Below are positions 1-10,908 of a stretch of DNA of 64,000 bases, piece by piece. Source of the DNA: Sphingomonas sp. S2-65 (GTDB lineage: Bacteria > Pseudomonadota > Alphaproteobacteria > Sphingomonadales > Sphingomonadaceae); the NCBI RefSeq assembly GCF_021513175.1, contig NZ_CP090953.1, positions 2,476,501 through 2,540,500 on the forward strand, read 5' to 3'. The notes below the pieces were generated by a model. That model searched no databases. It was not told the DNA's origin and saw only the letters and a list, made by a program, of their open reading frames with translations. Position 1 is the first letter of the stretch. The number at the start of each line of letters is the position of its first letter. Position numbers and translations under genes: made by a program.

Positions 1-1
1 C

Positions 2-121
2 CACATGAACCACGGACCGGCGTTCCACCGCCTTGTTTCCGAACTATATGAAGGCGATCCCGACGCGGCGCGCTTATGGCTCCGCCGCCACGGCGTTGGT
101 CTCCACTGGGTAGGGCGCTGA
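2..121 (+). CDS. YgjP-like (DUF45) metallopeptidase, C-terminal fragment
   Basis: An open frame enters from the left edge and ends at TGA 119-121, leaving 39 residues. It reads HMNHGPAFHRLV, then an acidic stretch, then ARLWLRRHG and LHWV. This resembles the end of YgjP/DUF45 (M48-like, SprT-related) zinc hydrolases, where an HExxH motif is followed by an NHGPAFW-type segment with a metal-ligand histidine and a WLRRHG tail. The HExxH part lies outside the window. Its stop is 42 bp from the end of the convergent penicillin-binding protein gene. The call rests on a short tail only, so it is moderate. Confidence 0.5.
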   Translation, partial: HMNHGPAFHRLVSELYEGDPDAARLWLRRHGVGLHWVGR

Positions 122-163
122 CCCGCTGCCTCCACCGCCATGCGGGGGAGGATAGCGCGGAGC

Positions 164-2302
<2,139 letters not shown>

Positions 2303-2343
2303 TGGCGGGGTGGATTAAGCTCTATTCCGCCGGCCCACAAGGA

Positions 2344-2790
2344 TCAGGCGCTGGGAGGCTCCGCATTAACGCCATTTGCGTTGCCGCCACGTGAACGGAA
2401 GTCGAGCGACACCGAATTCATGCAATAGCGCAGACCGGTCGGCGGCGGGCCGTCGGGGAAGACGTGACCGAGATGCCCGTCACAGCGCGCGCAGCGTGCC
2501 TCGACCCGGCGCATGCCGTGGCTGTTGTCGGCATGCTCGACGACATGGTCCTCGGCGATCGGCTGCGTGAAGCTCGGCCAGCCCGAGCCGGAATCGTACT
2601 TGTCGACGCTGTCGAACAAGTCGAGCTGGCACGCCGCGCAGCGGTAGATCCCGTCGGCCTTGTTGTCGTTGTAGCGGCCCGCGAACGGCCGCTCGGTGCC
2701 GGCTTCGCGAAGGACATGATATTGTTCCGGAGTCAGGCGCTTGCGCCACTCGGACTCGGACAGGTTCAGCTGTTCCATAGGGGTGATCAT
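2344..2790 (-). CDS. msrB: Peptide-methionine (R)-S-oxide reductase
   Basis: MsrB repairs the R-epimer of oxidised methionine in proteins. The 148-residue frame has the full SelR domain: [15 protein letters not shown] and [13 protein letters not shown] supply two zinc CxxC pairs, GSGWPSF is the substrate-pocket motif, and RYCMNS holds the resolving/catalytic cysteine region. A second ATG four codons in (2778) gives [11 protein letters not shown], which looks more like the usual MsrB N-terminus; neither start has a strong ribosome site. It sits between crtZ and the penicillin-binding protein on the same strand. It is probably cytoplasmic, as no signal peptide is seen. Confidence 0.95.
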   Translation of the reverse strand: MITPMEQLNLSESEWRKRLTPEQYHVLREAGTERPFAGRYNDNKADGIYRCAACQLDLFDSVDKYDSGSGWPSFTQPIAEDHVVEHADNSHGMRRVEARCARCDGHLGHVFPDGPPPTGLRYCMNSVSLDFRSRGGNANGVNAEPPSA

Positions 2791-2812
2791 GTGTGGTGCG
2801 GGTGCCCGCGCG

Positions 2813-3301
2813 TCAATCCGCCTTCGCCTTGATCCGCATCAACTTGAGCTGCTGCTTCAGCCTGGCCGGCTGCGGCGCCCACAGGAATCCGAAGCTGACC
2901 GTGCCATGCTTGCCGTGGATCGCGTGATGCAGCCGGTGCGCCTGGACGATCCGCTTCATGTAGCGCGAGCGCGGGATGTAGCGGTGCGTCAGCCGCTTGT
3001 GCACGATGATGTCGTGAAACCCGAAATAGATCGCGCCATAAGCGGCGATCCCGGCGCCGATCCAGGCGTATCCCGGCCACCAGCCGAGCTGCACGCCACC
3101 GAGCAGCAGGACGAAGGACGGAACCGCGAAGATGGCGGCGTAGAGATCGTTCAGCTCGAAATTGCCCGAGCGCGGCTCATGGTGGCTCTTGTGCAGAAAC
3201 CAGCCCGGCCCGTGCATGATCCAGCGGTGCGCGCCATAGGCGAACGCCTCCATCCCGGCGACGGTGGCGACGAACAGCAGGATTCCGGCAAGCGGGGTCA
3301 T
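2813..3301 (-). CDS. crtZ: Beta-carotene hydroxylase (CrtZ-type)
   Basis: A membrane di-iron hydroxylase of 162 residues, the usual CrtZ length, that adds 3-hydroxyl groups to the beta-ionone rings of carotenoids to give zeaxanthin-type products. Histidine clusters of the family are visible: [24 protein letters not shown] and AHRLHHA. Hydrophobic segments at about residues 5-25, 52-72 and 76-95 fit membrane helices. It is about 12.5 kb from the crtYIB cluster in this window, so the xanthophyll step is unlinked from the core operon, and it shares its strand with msrB. The alternative is a generic sterol-desaturase family member, but length and motif spacing favour CrtZ. Confidence 0.9.
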   Translation of the reverse strand: MTPLAGILLFVATVAGMEAFAYGAHRWIMHGPGWFLHKSHHEPRSGNFELNDLYAAIFAVPSFVLLLGGVQLGWWPGYAWIGAGIAAYGAIYFGFHDIIVHKRLTHRYIPRSRYMKRIVQAHRLHHAIHGKHGTVSFGFLWAPQPARLKQQLKLMRIKAKAD

Positions 3302-3505
3302 CGCCTGAATATAGGCGCGGCCTCCCCTTCCGTCATGCCCCAGCGAACAGAATAGCCGAGCGACGAGAACTGAGAGGCCATCAGCGCTTATTGCAACTAA
3401 TTCGCACCCGCGCTTAAGCCGAATAGGGGTGGATTCCTCCGCCTCACTGTGCTTTGGGCAAAGGCAGTTTTTCCCGATCCGTCAATGATGAAGGGGCGTG
3501 CTCCC

Positions 3506-4705
3506 ATGAACATCCACGAATATCAGGCCAAGGAACTCCTGGCCAAGTTCGGCGCGCCGATCGCCGCCGGCCACGCCGCGTTCACGGTCGAAGAGGCCGT
3601 CGAGGCCGCCAAGCAGCTCCCCGGGCCGCTCTACGTCGTGAAGTCGCAGATCCATGCCGGCGGCCGCGGCAAGGGCAAGTTCAAGGAGCTGTCGCCCGAG
3701 GCCAAGGGCGGCGTCCGCCTCGCCTTCACCCTGGATGAGGTGCGCGCCCACGCCACCGACATGCTCGGCAACACGCTGGTGACGATCCAGACCGGCGACG
3801 CCGGCAAGCAGGTCAACCGCCTGTACATCACCGACGGCGCCGACATCGCCAAGGAGTTCTACCTCGCGCTCCTGGTCGATCGCGCCACCGGCCGTATCGC
3901 CTTCGTCGTCTCGACCGAGGGCGGCATGGACATCGAGGAAGTCGCCCACTCGACGCCTGAGAAGATCCACACCTTCGCGGTCGATCCCGCGACCGGCTTC
4001 CAGCCGCACCATGGCCGCGCCGTCGCCGGCGCGCTCGGCCTGACCGGCGACCTCGCCAAGCAGGCGACCAAGGTCGCGCAGTCGCTCTACAACGCGTTCC
4101 TGGAAACCGACGCCGAGCAGATCGAAGTCAATCCGCTGGCGCTGACCGAGCAGGGCAATTTGCTGGTCCTCGACGCCAAGGTGGCGTTCGACGGCAATGC
4201 GATGTTCCGCCACAAGGACATCGCCGAGCTGCGCGACGAGACCGAGGAAGATCCCGCCGAGCTCGAAGCATCGAAGTACGACCTGGCGTACATCAAGCTC
4301 GACGGCGACATCGGCTGCATGGTCAACGGCGCGGGCCTGGCGATGGCGACGATGGACATCATCAAGCTCAACGGCATGTTCCCGGCCAACTTCCTCGACG
4401 TCGGCGGCGGCGCCAGCAAGGAAAAGGTCACCGCTGCGTTCAAGATCATCCTCAAGGATCCGAACGTTAAGGGCATCCTGGTCAACATCTTCGGCGGCAT
4501 CATGCGCTGCGACATCATCGCGGAGGGCATCGTCGCGGCCGCCAAGGAAGTGAACCTGCAGGTTCCCCTGGTGGTCCGCCTCGAAGGCACCAACGTCGCG
4601 CAGGGCAAGGAAATCCTCGCCAATTCCGGCCTCGCCATCGTTCCCGCGAACGACCTGGGCGACGCCGCCAAGAAGATCGTCGCCGAAGTCCAGAAGGCGG
4701 CCTGA
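3506..4705 (+). CDS. sucC: Succinyl-CoA synthetase (ADP-forming) beta subunit
   Basis: Beta subunit of the TCA-cycle enzyme that converts succinyl-CoA to succinate with nucleotide phosphorylation. From the ATG at 3506 it is 399 residues and starts [19 protein letters not shown], the canonical SucC N-terminus; the longer upstream frame has no support, and AAGGGGCG lies about 8 bp before this ATG. An ATP-grasp domain fills the N-terminal half. The C-terminal half has the [15 protein letters not shown] and FLDVGGGA ligase motifs and [13 protein letters not shown]. It ends at an intrinsic terminator. The usual partner sucD does not follow; etfB does. Confidence 0.97.
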   Translation: MNIHEYQAKELLAKFGAPIAAGHAAFTVEEAVEAAKQLPGPLYVVKSQIHAGGRGKGKFKELSPEAKGGVRLAFTLDEVRAHATDMLGNTLVTIQTGDAGKQVNRLYITDGADIAKEFYLALLVDRATGRIAFVVSTEGGMDIEEVAHSTPEKIHTFAVDPATGFQPHHGRAVAGALGLTGDLAKQATKVAQSLYNAFLETDAEQIEVNPLALTEQGNLLVLDAKVAFDGNAMFRHKDIAELRDETEEDPAELEASKYDLAYIKLDGDIGCMVNGAGLAMATMDIIKLNGMFPANFLDVGGGASKEKVTAAFKIILKDPNVKGILVNIFGGIMRCDIIAEGIVAAAKEVNLQVPLVVRLEGTNVAQGKEILANSGLAIVPANDLGDAAKKIVAEVQKAA

Positions 4706-4718
4706 TTCGATCCGAAAG

Positions 4719-4760
4719 GGGGCGCGGGAACCGAAAGGCTTCCGCGCCCCTTTTCTTTTT
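4719..4760 (+). terminator. Rho-independent terminator after sucC
   Basis: The arms GGGGCGCGG (4719-4727) and CCGCGCCCC (4742-4750) pair around a short loop and are followed by a T-rich run, TTTTCTTTTT. It starts 14 bp after the sucC stop, so sucC is probably transcribed separately from etfBA. Confidence 0.85.
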
Positions 4761-4806
4761 CGACGATATAGCGGGCGGCTCACACGTTGGTCTTGCGTTT
4801 TGCCGC

Positions 4807-4822
4807 TTGACGTTAACGTAAG
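4807..4822. promoter_or_regulatory. LiuR-like palindromic operator upstream of etfBA
   Basis: TTGACGTTAACGTAAG is a near-perfect palindrome centred on GTTAAC. It sits 34 bp before the etfB start, where a promoter operator is expected. MerR-family LiuR regulators of branched-chain amino acid and acyl-CoA degradation bind TTNACGTNNACGTNAA-type sites, and etfBA genes are known members of such regulons in proteobacteria. The site match is visible; the regulator is inferred. Confidence 0.5.
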
Positions 4823-4855
4823 CGGTAACGACATTGCCGCCGAGGAGATGAGCTG

Positions 4856-5608
4856 ATGAAGGTACTCGTGCCGGTCAAGCGCGTGCTTGACTATAACGTA
4901 AAGCCCCGCGTGAAAGCGGACGGGTCGGGGATCGACCTCGCCAATCTGAAGATGAGCCTCAATCCGTTCGACGAGATCGCCATCGAAGAGGCGGTCCGGC
5001 TGAAGGAGAAGGGCACCGTCACCGAAGTCGTCGTGGTCACCATCGGGGTTCCCAAGGCCGAAACCGACGTGCTGCTCACGGCACGCGCGATGGGCGCAGA
5101 CCGTGCGATCCTGATCGCCGCCGAGGACGAAGTTGAGCCGCTCGGCGTGGCCAAACTGCTCGCCAAGGTCGTTGAGGAAGAGCAGCCTGGTCTGGTGATC
5201 CTCGGCAAGCAGGCGATCGACGACGATGCCAATCAGACCGGCCAGATGCTGGCGGCGCTTCTAGGCTGGCCGCAAGGGACGTTCGCGTCCAAGGTCGAAG
5301 TGAATGGCGAGCGTGTCCATGTCACGCGCGAAGTCGATGGCGGGTTGGAGACCGTGGACCTCAAGATCCCGGCGATCGTCACCACCGATCTGCGCCTCAA
5401 CGAGCCGCGCTACGCCACGTTGCCCAACATCATGAAGGCCAAGTCGAAGCCGGTCGCGAAGAAGACCGTTGCCGATTACGGCGTGGACGTCACGCCGCGC
5501 CTCAAGACGCTCAAGGTCGCCGAACCCGGCAAGCGCCAGGCCGGCGTCAAGGTCGGCTCGGTCGACGAGCTGGTGGAACGCCTCAAGGGTATGGGAGTCG
5601 CCAAGTGA
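4856..5608 (+). CDS. etfB: Electron transfer flavoprotein beta subunit
   Basis: EtfB, 250 residues, with EtfA forms the soluble carrier that accepts electrons from acyl-CoA dehydrogenases and passes them to ETF-ubiquinone oxidoreductase. It begins [19 protein letters not shown] and contains the family motifs [16 protein letters not shown] and [18 protein letters not shown], typical of group I ETFs. GAGGAG upstream gives a good ribosome site. Its last codons overlap the GTG start of etfA by 4 bp, so the pair is translationally coupled. A LiuR-like palindrome lies just upstream. Confidence 0.97.
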   Translation: MKVLVPVKRVLDYNVKPRVKADGSGIDLANLKMSLNPFDEIAIEEAVRLKEKGTVTEVVVVTIGVPKAETDVLLTARAMGADRAILIAAEDEVEPLGVAKLLAKVVEEEQPGLVILGKQAIDDDANQTGQMLAALLGWPQGTFASKVEVNGERVHVTREVDGGLETVDLKIPAIVTTDLRLNEPRYATLPNIMKAKSKPVAKKTVADYGVDVTPRLKTLKVAEPGKRQAGVKVGSVDELVERLKGMGVAK

Positions 5609-6534
5609 AGACGCTCGTCTGGGTCGAACACGACAATAAGAGCGTCAAGGACGCGACGCTCGCCACCGTAACCGCCGCATCGAAGCTGGGCGATGTCGAT
5701 CTGCTCGTCGCCGGCAGCGGCGCGCAGGGCGTCGCCGATGCCGCCGCCAAGATCGCTGGCGCCGGCAAGGTGCTGCTCGCCGACGACGCAGCCTATGAGC
5801 ATGCCCTCGCCGAAAACGTCGCGCCGCTCGTCGCCACGCTGATGCAGGGTTATGACGCGGTGCTGTTCCCGTCGACCACCACCGGCAAGAACGTCGCCCC
5901 GCGCGTTGCCGCTTTGCTCGACGTGATGCAGATCTCCGACATCCTCTCGGTCGAGGGCGCGGACACCTTCACCCGGCCGATCTATGCCGGCAACGCCATC
6001 GCCACCGTCCAGACCAGCGACAAGAAGCTGGTGATCACCGTGCGCGGCACCGCGTTCGAGAAGGCGGCAGGCGAGGGCGGTTCCGCCAGCGTCGAAACCG
6101 TGTCGGGCGAAGGCGACAAGGCCTTGTCGAGCTTCGTCGGGTCGGAAATCGCCGAGAATGCCCGCCCCGAGCTGACCAGCGCCAAGATCATCGTCTCGGG
6201 CGGCCGTGCGCTCGGCAATTCGGAGAACTTCCACGCGCTGATCGAGCCGCTGGCCGACAAGCTCGGTGCGGCGGTGGGCGCCTCGCGCGCCGCGGTCGAT
6301 GCGGGGTATGTCCCCAACGACTATCAGGTCGGCCAGACCGGCAAGATCGTCGCTCCGGAAGTCTATGTCGCGGTCGGCATCTCCGGCGCGATCCAGCACC
6401 TTGCCGGCATGAAGGACTCCAAGACCATCATCGCCATCAACAAGGACGAGGATGCGCCGATCTTCCAGGTCGCCGACATCGGCCTGGTCGGCGATCTCTT
6501 CAAGATCATCCCAGAGCTGACCGAGAAGCTCTGA
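5605..6534 (+). CDS. etfA: Electron transfer flavoprotein alpha subunit
   Basis: EtfA, 309 residues, the FAD-binding partner of EtfB. The start is GTG inside a GTGA overlap with the etfB stop. The C-terminal FAD domain is complete: [47 protein letters not shown] and [20 protein letters not shown] are the standard ETF-alpha signature segments. The N-terminal half has the ETF alpha/beta Rossmann-like fold with [17 protein letters not shown] terminator follows 23 bp after the stop, closing a two-gene unit. Confidence 0.97.
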   Translation: MKTLVWVEHDNKSVKDATLATVTAASKLGDVDLLVAGSGAQGVADAAAKIAGAGKVLLADDAAYEHALAENVAPLVATLMQGYDAVLFPSTTTGKNVAPRVAALLDVMQISDILSVEGADTFTRPIYAGNAIATVQTSDKKLVITVRGTAFEKAAGEGGSASVETVSGEGDKALSSFVGSEIAENARPELTSAKIIVSGGRALGNSENFHALIEPLADKLGAAVGASRAAVDAGYVPNDYQVGQTGKIVAPEVYVAVGISGAIQHLAGMKDSKTIIAINKDEDAPIFQVADIGLVGDLFKIIPELTEKL

Positions 6535-6557
6535 GGTTCGGCCGCACGAAAAGGGGG

Positions 6558-6590
6558 AGGGCGTCTCGAAAGAGGCGCCCTTTCTTTATG
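6558..6590 (+). terminator. Rho-independent terminator after etfBA
   Basis: AGGGCGTCTC and GAGGCGCCCT form a stem with one G-T wobble closed by a GAAA loop, followed by TTCTTT. It lies directly downstream of etfA. Confidence 0.85.
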
Positions 6591-6709
6591 GCTCGCACAG
6601 ATCGCTGACCTGCCACATTTTTAGGCAACCCTTCGCATCTGCGCGAAATTGACGCGTCGATATCCCACTGCATGCGGCGCTCGCCGCCTGACGCACCTCC
6701 CGCCCGAAC

Positions 6710-6725
6710 TGGCACACTCCTTGCG
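6710..6725 (+). promoter_or_regulatory. Sigma-54 (-24/-12) promoter for glnK-amtB
   Basis: TGGCACACTCCTTGCG matches the sigma-54 consensus TGGCAC-N5-TTGC with exact spacing between the GG and GC dinucleotides. It lies 35 bp before the glnK GTG start. This is the promoter class expected for an NtrC-activated nitrogen-stress operon. I could not confidently place NtrC enhancer sites in the upstream 120 bp. Confidence 0.85.
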
Positions 6726-6759
6726 ACGTGTTCGCCGGGACAAAAGCAAGGGGGGCGAA

Positions 6760-7098
6760 GTGAAGCTCATCATCGCCATCATAAAACCGTTCAAGCTGGA
6801 CGAGGTGCGGGAGGCGCTAACGGGGGTTGGCGTCACCGGCATGACCGTCACCGAGGTCAAGGGCTTCGGCCGGCAAAAGGGCCAGACCGAGATCTATCGG
6901 GGTGCCGAGTACAGCACCAACATGGTGCCCAAGATCAAGATCGAAGTCGCTGTCGCGGCGGACCTTTCCGACCGGGCTGTCGAGGCGATCCAGGCGGCGG
7001 CCAGCACCGGCGCGATCGGCGACGGCAAGATCTTCGTGCTCGATCTGGGGCAGGCGGTGCGGATCCGCACCGGTGAGATGAACGAGACCGCGTTGTGA
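6760..7098 (+). CDS. glnK: Nitrogen regulatory protein PII (GlnK)
   Basis: A PII signalling protein of 112 residues that senses 2-oxoglutarate, ATP/ADP and, through uridylylation, glutamine; next to amtB it is expected to gate the ammonium channel. The GTG at 6760 gives the canonical MKLIIAIIKPFKLDEVREAL start and the family-standard length, while the frame extends upstream without support. AAGGGGGG is the ribosome site. The T-loop is intact, with the uridylylation tyrosine at residue 51 in RGAEYS. The C-terminal GDGKIFV and RIRTGE motifs are present. A sigma-54 promoter precedes it, and amtB follows after 14 bp. Confidence 0.96.
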   Translation: MKLIIAIIKPFKLDEVREALTGVGVTGMTVTEVKGFGRQKGQTEIYRGAEYSTNMVPKIKIEVAVAADLSDRAVEAIQAAASTGAIGDGKIFVLDLGQAVRIRTGEMNETAL

Positions 7099-7112
7099 GG
7101 AAGGGGGGCACC

Positions 7113-8447
7113 ATGAAGCTATCGACCAAATTGGCCGCCGGGGCGGGGCTCGCCCTGTTCGCGGCGCTGCCGGCCTGGGCGCAGGACGCCGCGCCGGCCG
7201 CGACCGTCGACAAGGGCGACACCGCCTGGATGATGACCTCGACCATCCTGGTCCTGATGATGATCCTGCCGGGCCTGGCGCTGTTCTATGGCGGCCTTGC
7301 CCGCACCAAGAACATGCTGTCGGTGATGACCCAGATCGGCGCCGTCGCCGCGCTCGCCATGCTGGTGTGGGTCATGTGGGGCTACACGATGGCCTTTGGT
7401 CCCGACTACACCTCCGGCCTCAGCAACGTCATTTCCAACTTCGACAAGCTCTTCCTCAAGGGCGTGACACCGGCGTCGCAGGCGGCGACCTTCACCGCCG
7501 GCGTCGAAATCCCGGAATATGTGTTCATCAGCTTCCAGATGACCTTCGCCGCGATCACGATCGCACTGGTGCTGGGCTCGGTGGTCGAGCGCATCAAGTT
7601 CTCCGCGGTGATGGTCTTCGCGCTGGTGTGGCTGACGATCGTCTATTTCCCGATCGCGCACATGGTCTGGGCCGCCAGCGGCCTGTTCTTCAAGATGGGC
7701 GCGCTTGATTTCGCCGGCGGCACGGTGGTGCACATCAATGCCGGCGTGTCGGCGCTGGTGCTGGCGCTGCTCCTGGGCAAGCGGCTCGGCTATCCGACCG
7801 AGCGCATGGCGCCGCACAGCCTGACGCTCACCATGGTCGGCACCGGGCTGCTCTGGGTGGGCTGGTTCGGGTTCAACGCGGGCTCTGCGCTCGAAGCCAA
7901 CGGCTCGGCCGCGCTGGCGATGATCAACACCTTCGTCGCAACCGCGTCGGCAGGCCTCTTCTGGATGCTCGCCGAGCGTTTCTCGGGTCACAAGGGTTCG
8001 GCGCTCGGCTTCTGCTCGGGTATCATCGCCGGGCTGGTCGCGGTCACTCCGGCGGCGGGCAATTCGGGTCCGTTCGGCGCGATCGTGCTCGGCGCCATCG
8101 CGTCGATCGTCTGCTTCGTGTTCGTGACGGTGGTGAAGCCCAAGCTTGGCTATGACGACTCGCTCGACGCGTTCGGCATCCACGGCATCGGCGGCATGGT
8201 CGGCGCGATCGGCACGGCGGTGGTCTACGCCCCCTCGCTGGGTGGCCCCGGCGCGGCCGATTACGACATGGGTGCCAAGCTGCTGGTTCAGATCGAAGCG
8301 GTGGTCACCACCATCGTCTGGGCCGGAGTCGGCACCGCCATCGCCTATTTCGTAGCCAAGGCAGTCACCGGCGGCCGTGTCGCGCCCCAGGTCGAGGTCG
8401 AAGGCCTTGATCTCGGCGAGCATGGCGAGCGCGCCTACAACTACTGA
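7113..8447 (+). CDS. amtB: Ammonium transporter Amt
   Basis: An inner-membrane ammonium channel of 444 residues. The ATG at 7113 has AAGGGGGG 5 bp upstream; an earlier GTG in frame overlapping the glnK stop is less likely. A cleavable signal peptide (MKLSTKLAAGAGLALFAALPAWAQ) precedes TAWMMTSTILVLMM, and eleven hydrophobic segments follow. The signature DFAGGTVVHINAGVSALVLAL and the twin pore region with DAFGIHGIGGMVGAIGTA are intact. It ends at a strong terminator and forms a two-gene unit with glnK. Confidence 0.96.
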   Translation: MKLSTKLAAGAGLALFAALPAWAQDAAPAATVDKGDTAWMMTSTILVLMMILPGLALFYGGLARTKNMLSVMTQIGAVAALAMLVWVMWGYTMAFGPDYTSGLSNVISNFDKLFLKGVTPASQAATFTAGVEIPEYVFISFQMTFAAITIALVLGSVVERIKFSAVMVFALVWLTIVYFPIAHMVWAASGLFFKMGALDFAGGTVVHINAGVSALVLALLLGKRLGYPTERMAPHSLTLTMVGTGLLWVGWFGFNAGSALEANGSAALAMINTFVATASAGLFWMLAERFSGHKGSALGFCSGIIAGLVAVTPAAGNSGPFGAIVLGAIASIVCFVFVTVVKPKLGYDDSLDAFGIHGIGGMVGAIGTAVVYAPSLGGPGAADYDMGAKLLVQIEAVVTTIVWAGVGTAIAYFVAKAVTGGRVAPQVEVEGLDLGEHGERAYNY

Positions 8448-8515
8448 CGAGTTCGGGGCGCCGCGCATCTCCTGCCGCGCGGCGTCCCACCTGAGGTTCC
8501 TCCTGCGGACATACT

Positions 8516-8548
8516 GGGCCGGTGGTTTACGCCACCGGCCCTTTTTTT
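8516..8548 (+). terminator. Rho-independent terminator after amtB
   Basis: A perfect 10-bp stem, GGGCCGGTGG with CCACCGGCCC, has a six-base loop and is followed by seven T residues. It is one of the clearest terminators in the window. Confidence 0.92.
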
Positions 8549-8578
8549 GTTGGATTTGAAGACTGCGTTTGGCGTCAA

Positions 8579-9013
8579 CTAGATAGTCGCGCTGCCCGCC
8601 AAGACGTCCAGCAGCGGCCGGATACCCTCGATGTCGTAGCCTGCGCCCGCCGCCTTGGCAGTCAGCGCGTCGGGATCGCCCCCGCGGCTCGCCTGCGCCA
8701 GCGCCCAGAGGTTGCACGACCGTGTCCCCGACCGGCAATAGGCCAGCACCGGCCCCTTCGCCTGCTCCAGCGCTTCGGCCATCGCCTCGACCTGCGCCGC
8801 CGAAAAGCCGGCATGCGTCACCGGGATTTCCGAATAGGCAAGCCCCGCCGCTTCCGCTGCCTGGCGGATCGCATCGCCCGCAGGCTGGCTCAACTCCTCG
8901 CCGTCGGGGCGATTGTTGATGATCGCCGTGAACCCGGCCTGCGCGAGGGCAGGCACCTCCTCCGGCGAAATCTGGGGCGCCACCGAAATCTCGTCGTCGA
9001 TCTTGCGGATCAT
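8579..9013 (-). CDS. TIGR01244/DUF442 family phosphatase-like protein
   Basis: A 144-residue protein of the DUF442 (beta-lactamase hydrolase-like, Blh) family, which has a dual-specificity-phosphatase fold and is often linked to sulfide or sulfur-transfer functions. It begins MIRKIDDEISVAPQISPEEV and has IINNRPDGEE. The CRSGTRS loop is a Cys-x5-Arg active site. The C-terminal persulfide dioxygenase-like domain of full-length Blh is absent. Its start overlaps the recQ stop by 4 bp (ATGA), so it is the downstream gene of a recQ pair. The exact substrate is unknown. Confidence 0.85.
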   Translation of the reverse strand: MIRKIDDEISVAPQISPEEVPALAQAGFTAIINNRPDGEELSQPAGDAIRQAAEAAGLAYSEIPVTHAGFSAAQVEAMAEALEQAKGPVLAYCRSGTRSCNLWALAQASRGGDPDALTAKAAGAGYDIEGIRPLLDVLAGSATI

Positions 9014-10782
9014 GCCGCCTCCCGGATCACTTGCAGAAAGGCCGAACCATAGGCTTCGAGCTTGCGCGCGCCAACGCCGGAGATGCGGCCCAGCTCCGCC
9101 AGGCTTCCCGGCTGGCTCATCGCCATGTCGCGCAACACTGAATCATGGAAGATCACATAGGGCGGCAGCCCGGTCTCCTGCGCGATCTCGCGCCGCTTGG
9201 CCCGCAGCGCCTCGAACAGCGGATGGCCGACCGGATTGGCCCCGCCACCGGCCGCTCCGCGCTTCGACCGGCGCTCGCGCTTGGGCGGCACCACCAGCTT
9301 CAGCCCGGCCTCGCCCTTCAGGATGGGTTTGGCGGCCGGCCCGAACTCCAGCCCACCATGCGCGTTCGTGCGCAGCGCGTCGCGCAGCAGCAGCGCGCGC
9401 GATACCGGTTTGAGCAGGGCCGCCTCCTCGCCATCGACGATGCCGAACACGGAGAGTTTCTCGTGTCCGTTCATCAGGCTCCGTTCGCTCGACTGGCCCA
9501 GCAGGATGCTTTCGATATAGCCGGTGCCGAACATCATCCCGGTGCGGAACACGGCCGACAAGAACTTCTGCGCGACCACGCCCGCGTCCACGGCTGCGGG
9601 CGGCAACAGGCAATTGTCGCAATTGCCGCACTGCTCCGGCGTGTTCTCTTCGCCGAAGTGTCGCAGCAGGATCCGGCGCCGGCACTCGGCGGTCTCGACC
9701 AAGGCGCCCAGCGCCGTCAGGCGCGCGCGCTCGCCCGGCTGCCGCCCAGGCTCCACTTCGCCGATCCGCTGGCGCGCCCGGGCGAAATCGTCGGCGCCCC
9801 AGAACAGGTGAGCGACCGCGGGATCGCCGTCGCGCCCGGCCCGGCCGGTCTCCTGGTAGTAACCCTCGATCGACTTGGGCAGCCCGGCATGCGCGACGAA
9901 GCGCACGTCGGGTTTGTCGATCCCCATGCCGAACGCGACGGTGGCGACCATGACCATGTCCTCGGAAGCCACGAACGCGGCTTGGTTGCGTCGCCTTACC
10001 TGCGCGTCGAGCCCGGCATGATAAGCGAGAACGGAGCGTCCGGTTTCCGCCAGCTTCTCTGCCAGCTTCTCCACGCCGGCGCGGGTCTGGGCGTAGACGA
10101 TGCCAGGGCCGGGATTGTCGGCCATCACGTCCATGACCTGGCGCGTCGTGTTCTCGCGCGGCGCGATCGTGTAGCGGATGTTGGGGCGGTCGAACCCGGC
10201 GACGATCATGCCCTCGTGCGGGATGCCGAGCTGCTCGCAGATGTCGGCGCGGGTGTGGGCGTCGGCGGTCGCGGTCAGCGCCAGCCGTGGCACACCTTCG
10301 AACCGGTCGAGCAGCGGCCGCAGCAGGCGATAGTCGGGGCGGAAATCATGCCCCCATTCGGAAACGCAATGCGCCTCGTCGATCGCGAACAGCGACAGGC
10401 GCGCCTGCCCCAACAGATTGCGGAAATACTCGCTCGAGGCACGCTCGGGTGCGACATAGAGGAGGTCGAGGGCGCCCGCGCGAAAGCGCTGGATCGTCTC
10501 CTCGCGATTTTCGTCGACGCTGGTCAGCGTGGCGGCGCGGATACCGACCGCTTCCGCCGCGCGCAGCTGGTCGTGCATCAGCGCGATCAAGGGCGAGACG
10601 ACGACGCACGTTCCCTCGAGCGCCAGCGACGGCACCTGATAGCAGAGCGACTTGCCCGCCCCGGTGGGCATTACCGCCAGCGTGTTGGCACCCCGCATGA
10701 CACGCCCGACCACCTGCTCCTGGACCCCGCGGAACCCTGGAAAGCCGAAGGTGGAACGTAGAATATCGAGCGGATCGGCCAT
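9010..10782 (-). CDS. recQ: ATP-dependent DNA helicase RecQ
   Basis: A 3'-5' superfamily-2 helicase of 590 residues acting in recombination and fork repair. The ATG at 10782 gives MADPLDILRSTFGFPGFRGVQ; the frame runs further upstream but that extension is not RecQ-like. Walker A PTGAGKS lies near residue 40, the DEAH box IDEAHCVSEWGHDFRPDY near residue 135, and QETGRAGRDG is motif VI. A zinc-binding QCGNCDNC segment and a C-terminal HRDC domain (about the last 80 residues, LPPYVIFHDSVLRDMA) complete the architecture. The stop overlaps the DUF442 gene start by 4 bp. Confidence 0.96.
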   Translation of the reverse strand: MADPLDILRSTFGFPGFRGVQEQVVGRVMRGANTLAVMPTGAGKSLCYQVPSLALEGTCVVVSPLIALMHDQLRAAEAVGIRAATLTSVDENREETIQRFRAGALDLLYVAPERASSEYFRNLLGQARLSLFAIDEAHCVSEWGHDFRPDYRLLRPLLDRFEGVPRLALTATADAHTRADICEQLGIPHEGMIVAGFDRPNIRYTIAPRENTTRQVMDVMADNPGPGIVYAQTRAGVEKLAEKLAETGRSVLAYHAGLDAQVRRRNQAAFVASEDMVMVATVAFGMGIDKPDVRFVAHAGLPKSIEGYYQETGRAGRDGDPAVAHLFWGADDFARARQRIGEVEPGRQPGERARLTALGALVETAECRRRILLRHFGEENTPEQCGNCDNCLLPPAAVDAGVVAQKFLSAVFRTGMMFGTGYIESILLGQSSERSLMNGHEKLSVFGIVDGEEAALLKPVSRALLLRDALRTNAHGGLEFGPAAKPILKGEAGLKLVVPPKRERRSKRGAAGGGANPVGHPLFEALRAKRREIAQETGLPPYVIFHDSVLRDMAMSQPGSLAELGRISGVGARKLEAYGSAFLQVIREAA

Positions 10783-10908
10783 CGGGCATGAACTAGGGCT
10801 GCGCAGCGATGCTGTCGAGGCGCCGCTTGGGTGTCGGCAGCGGGCACTCACAGCTTTTCGCCGCAGTGCCCTTGCCGCTGCGCGCCGCGCCCGCCAAAGC
10901 AGCGGATA

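Noticed and set aside
6591..6709. NtrC enhancer sites upstream of glnK
   Set aside because: TGCC/GGCA and TTCGC/GCGAA fragments are present but none matches the NtrC dyad well enough to list.
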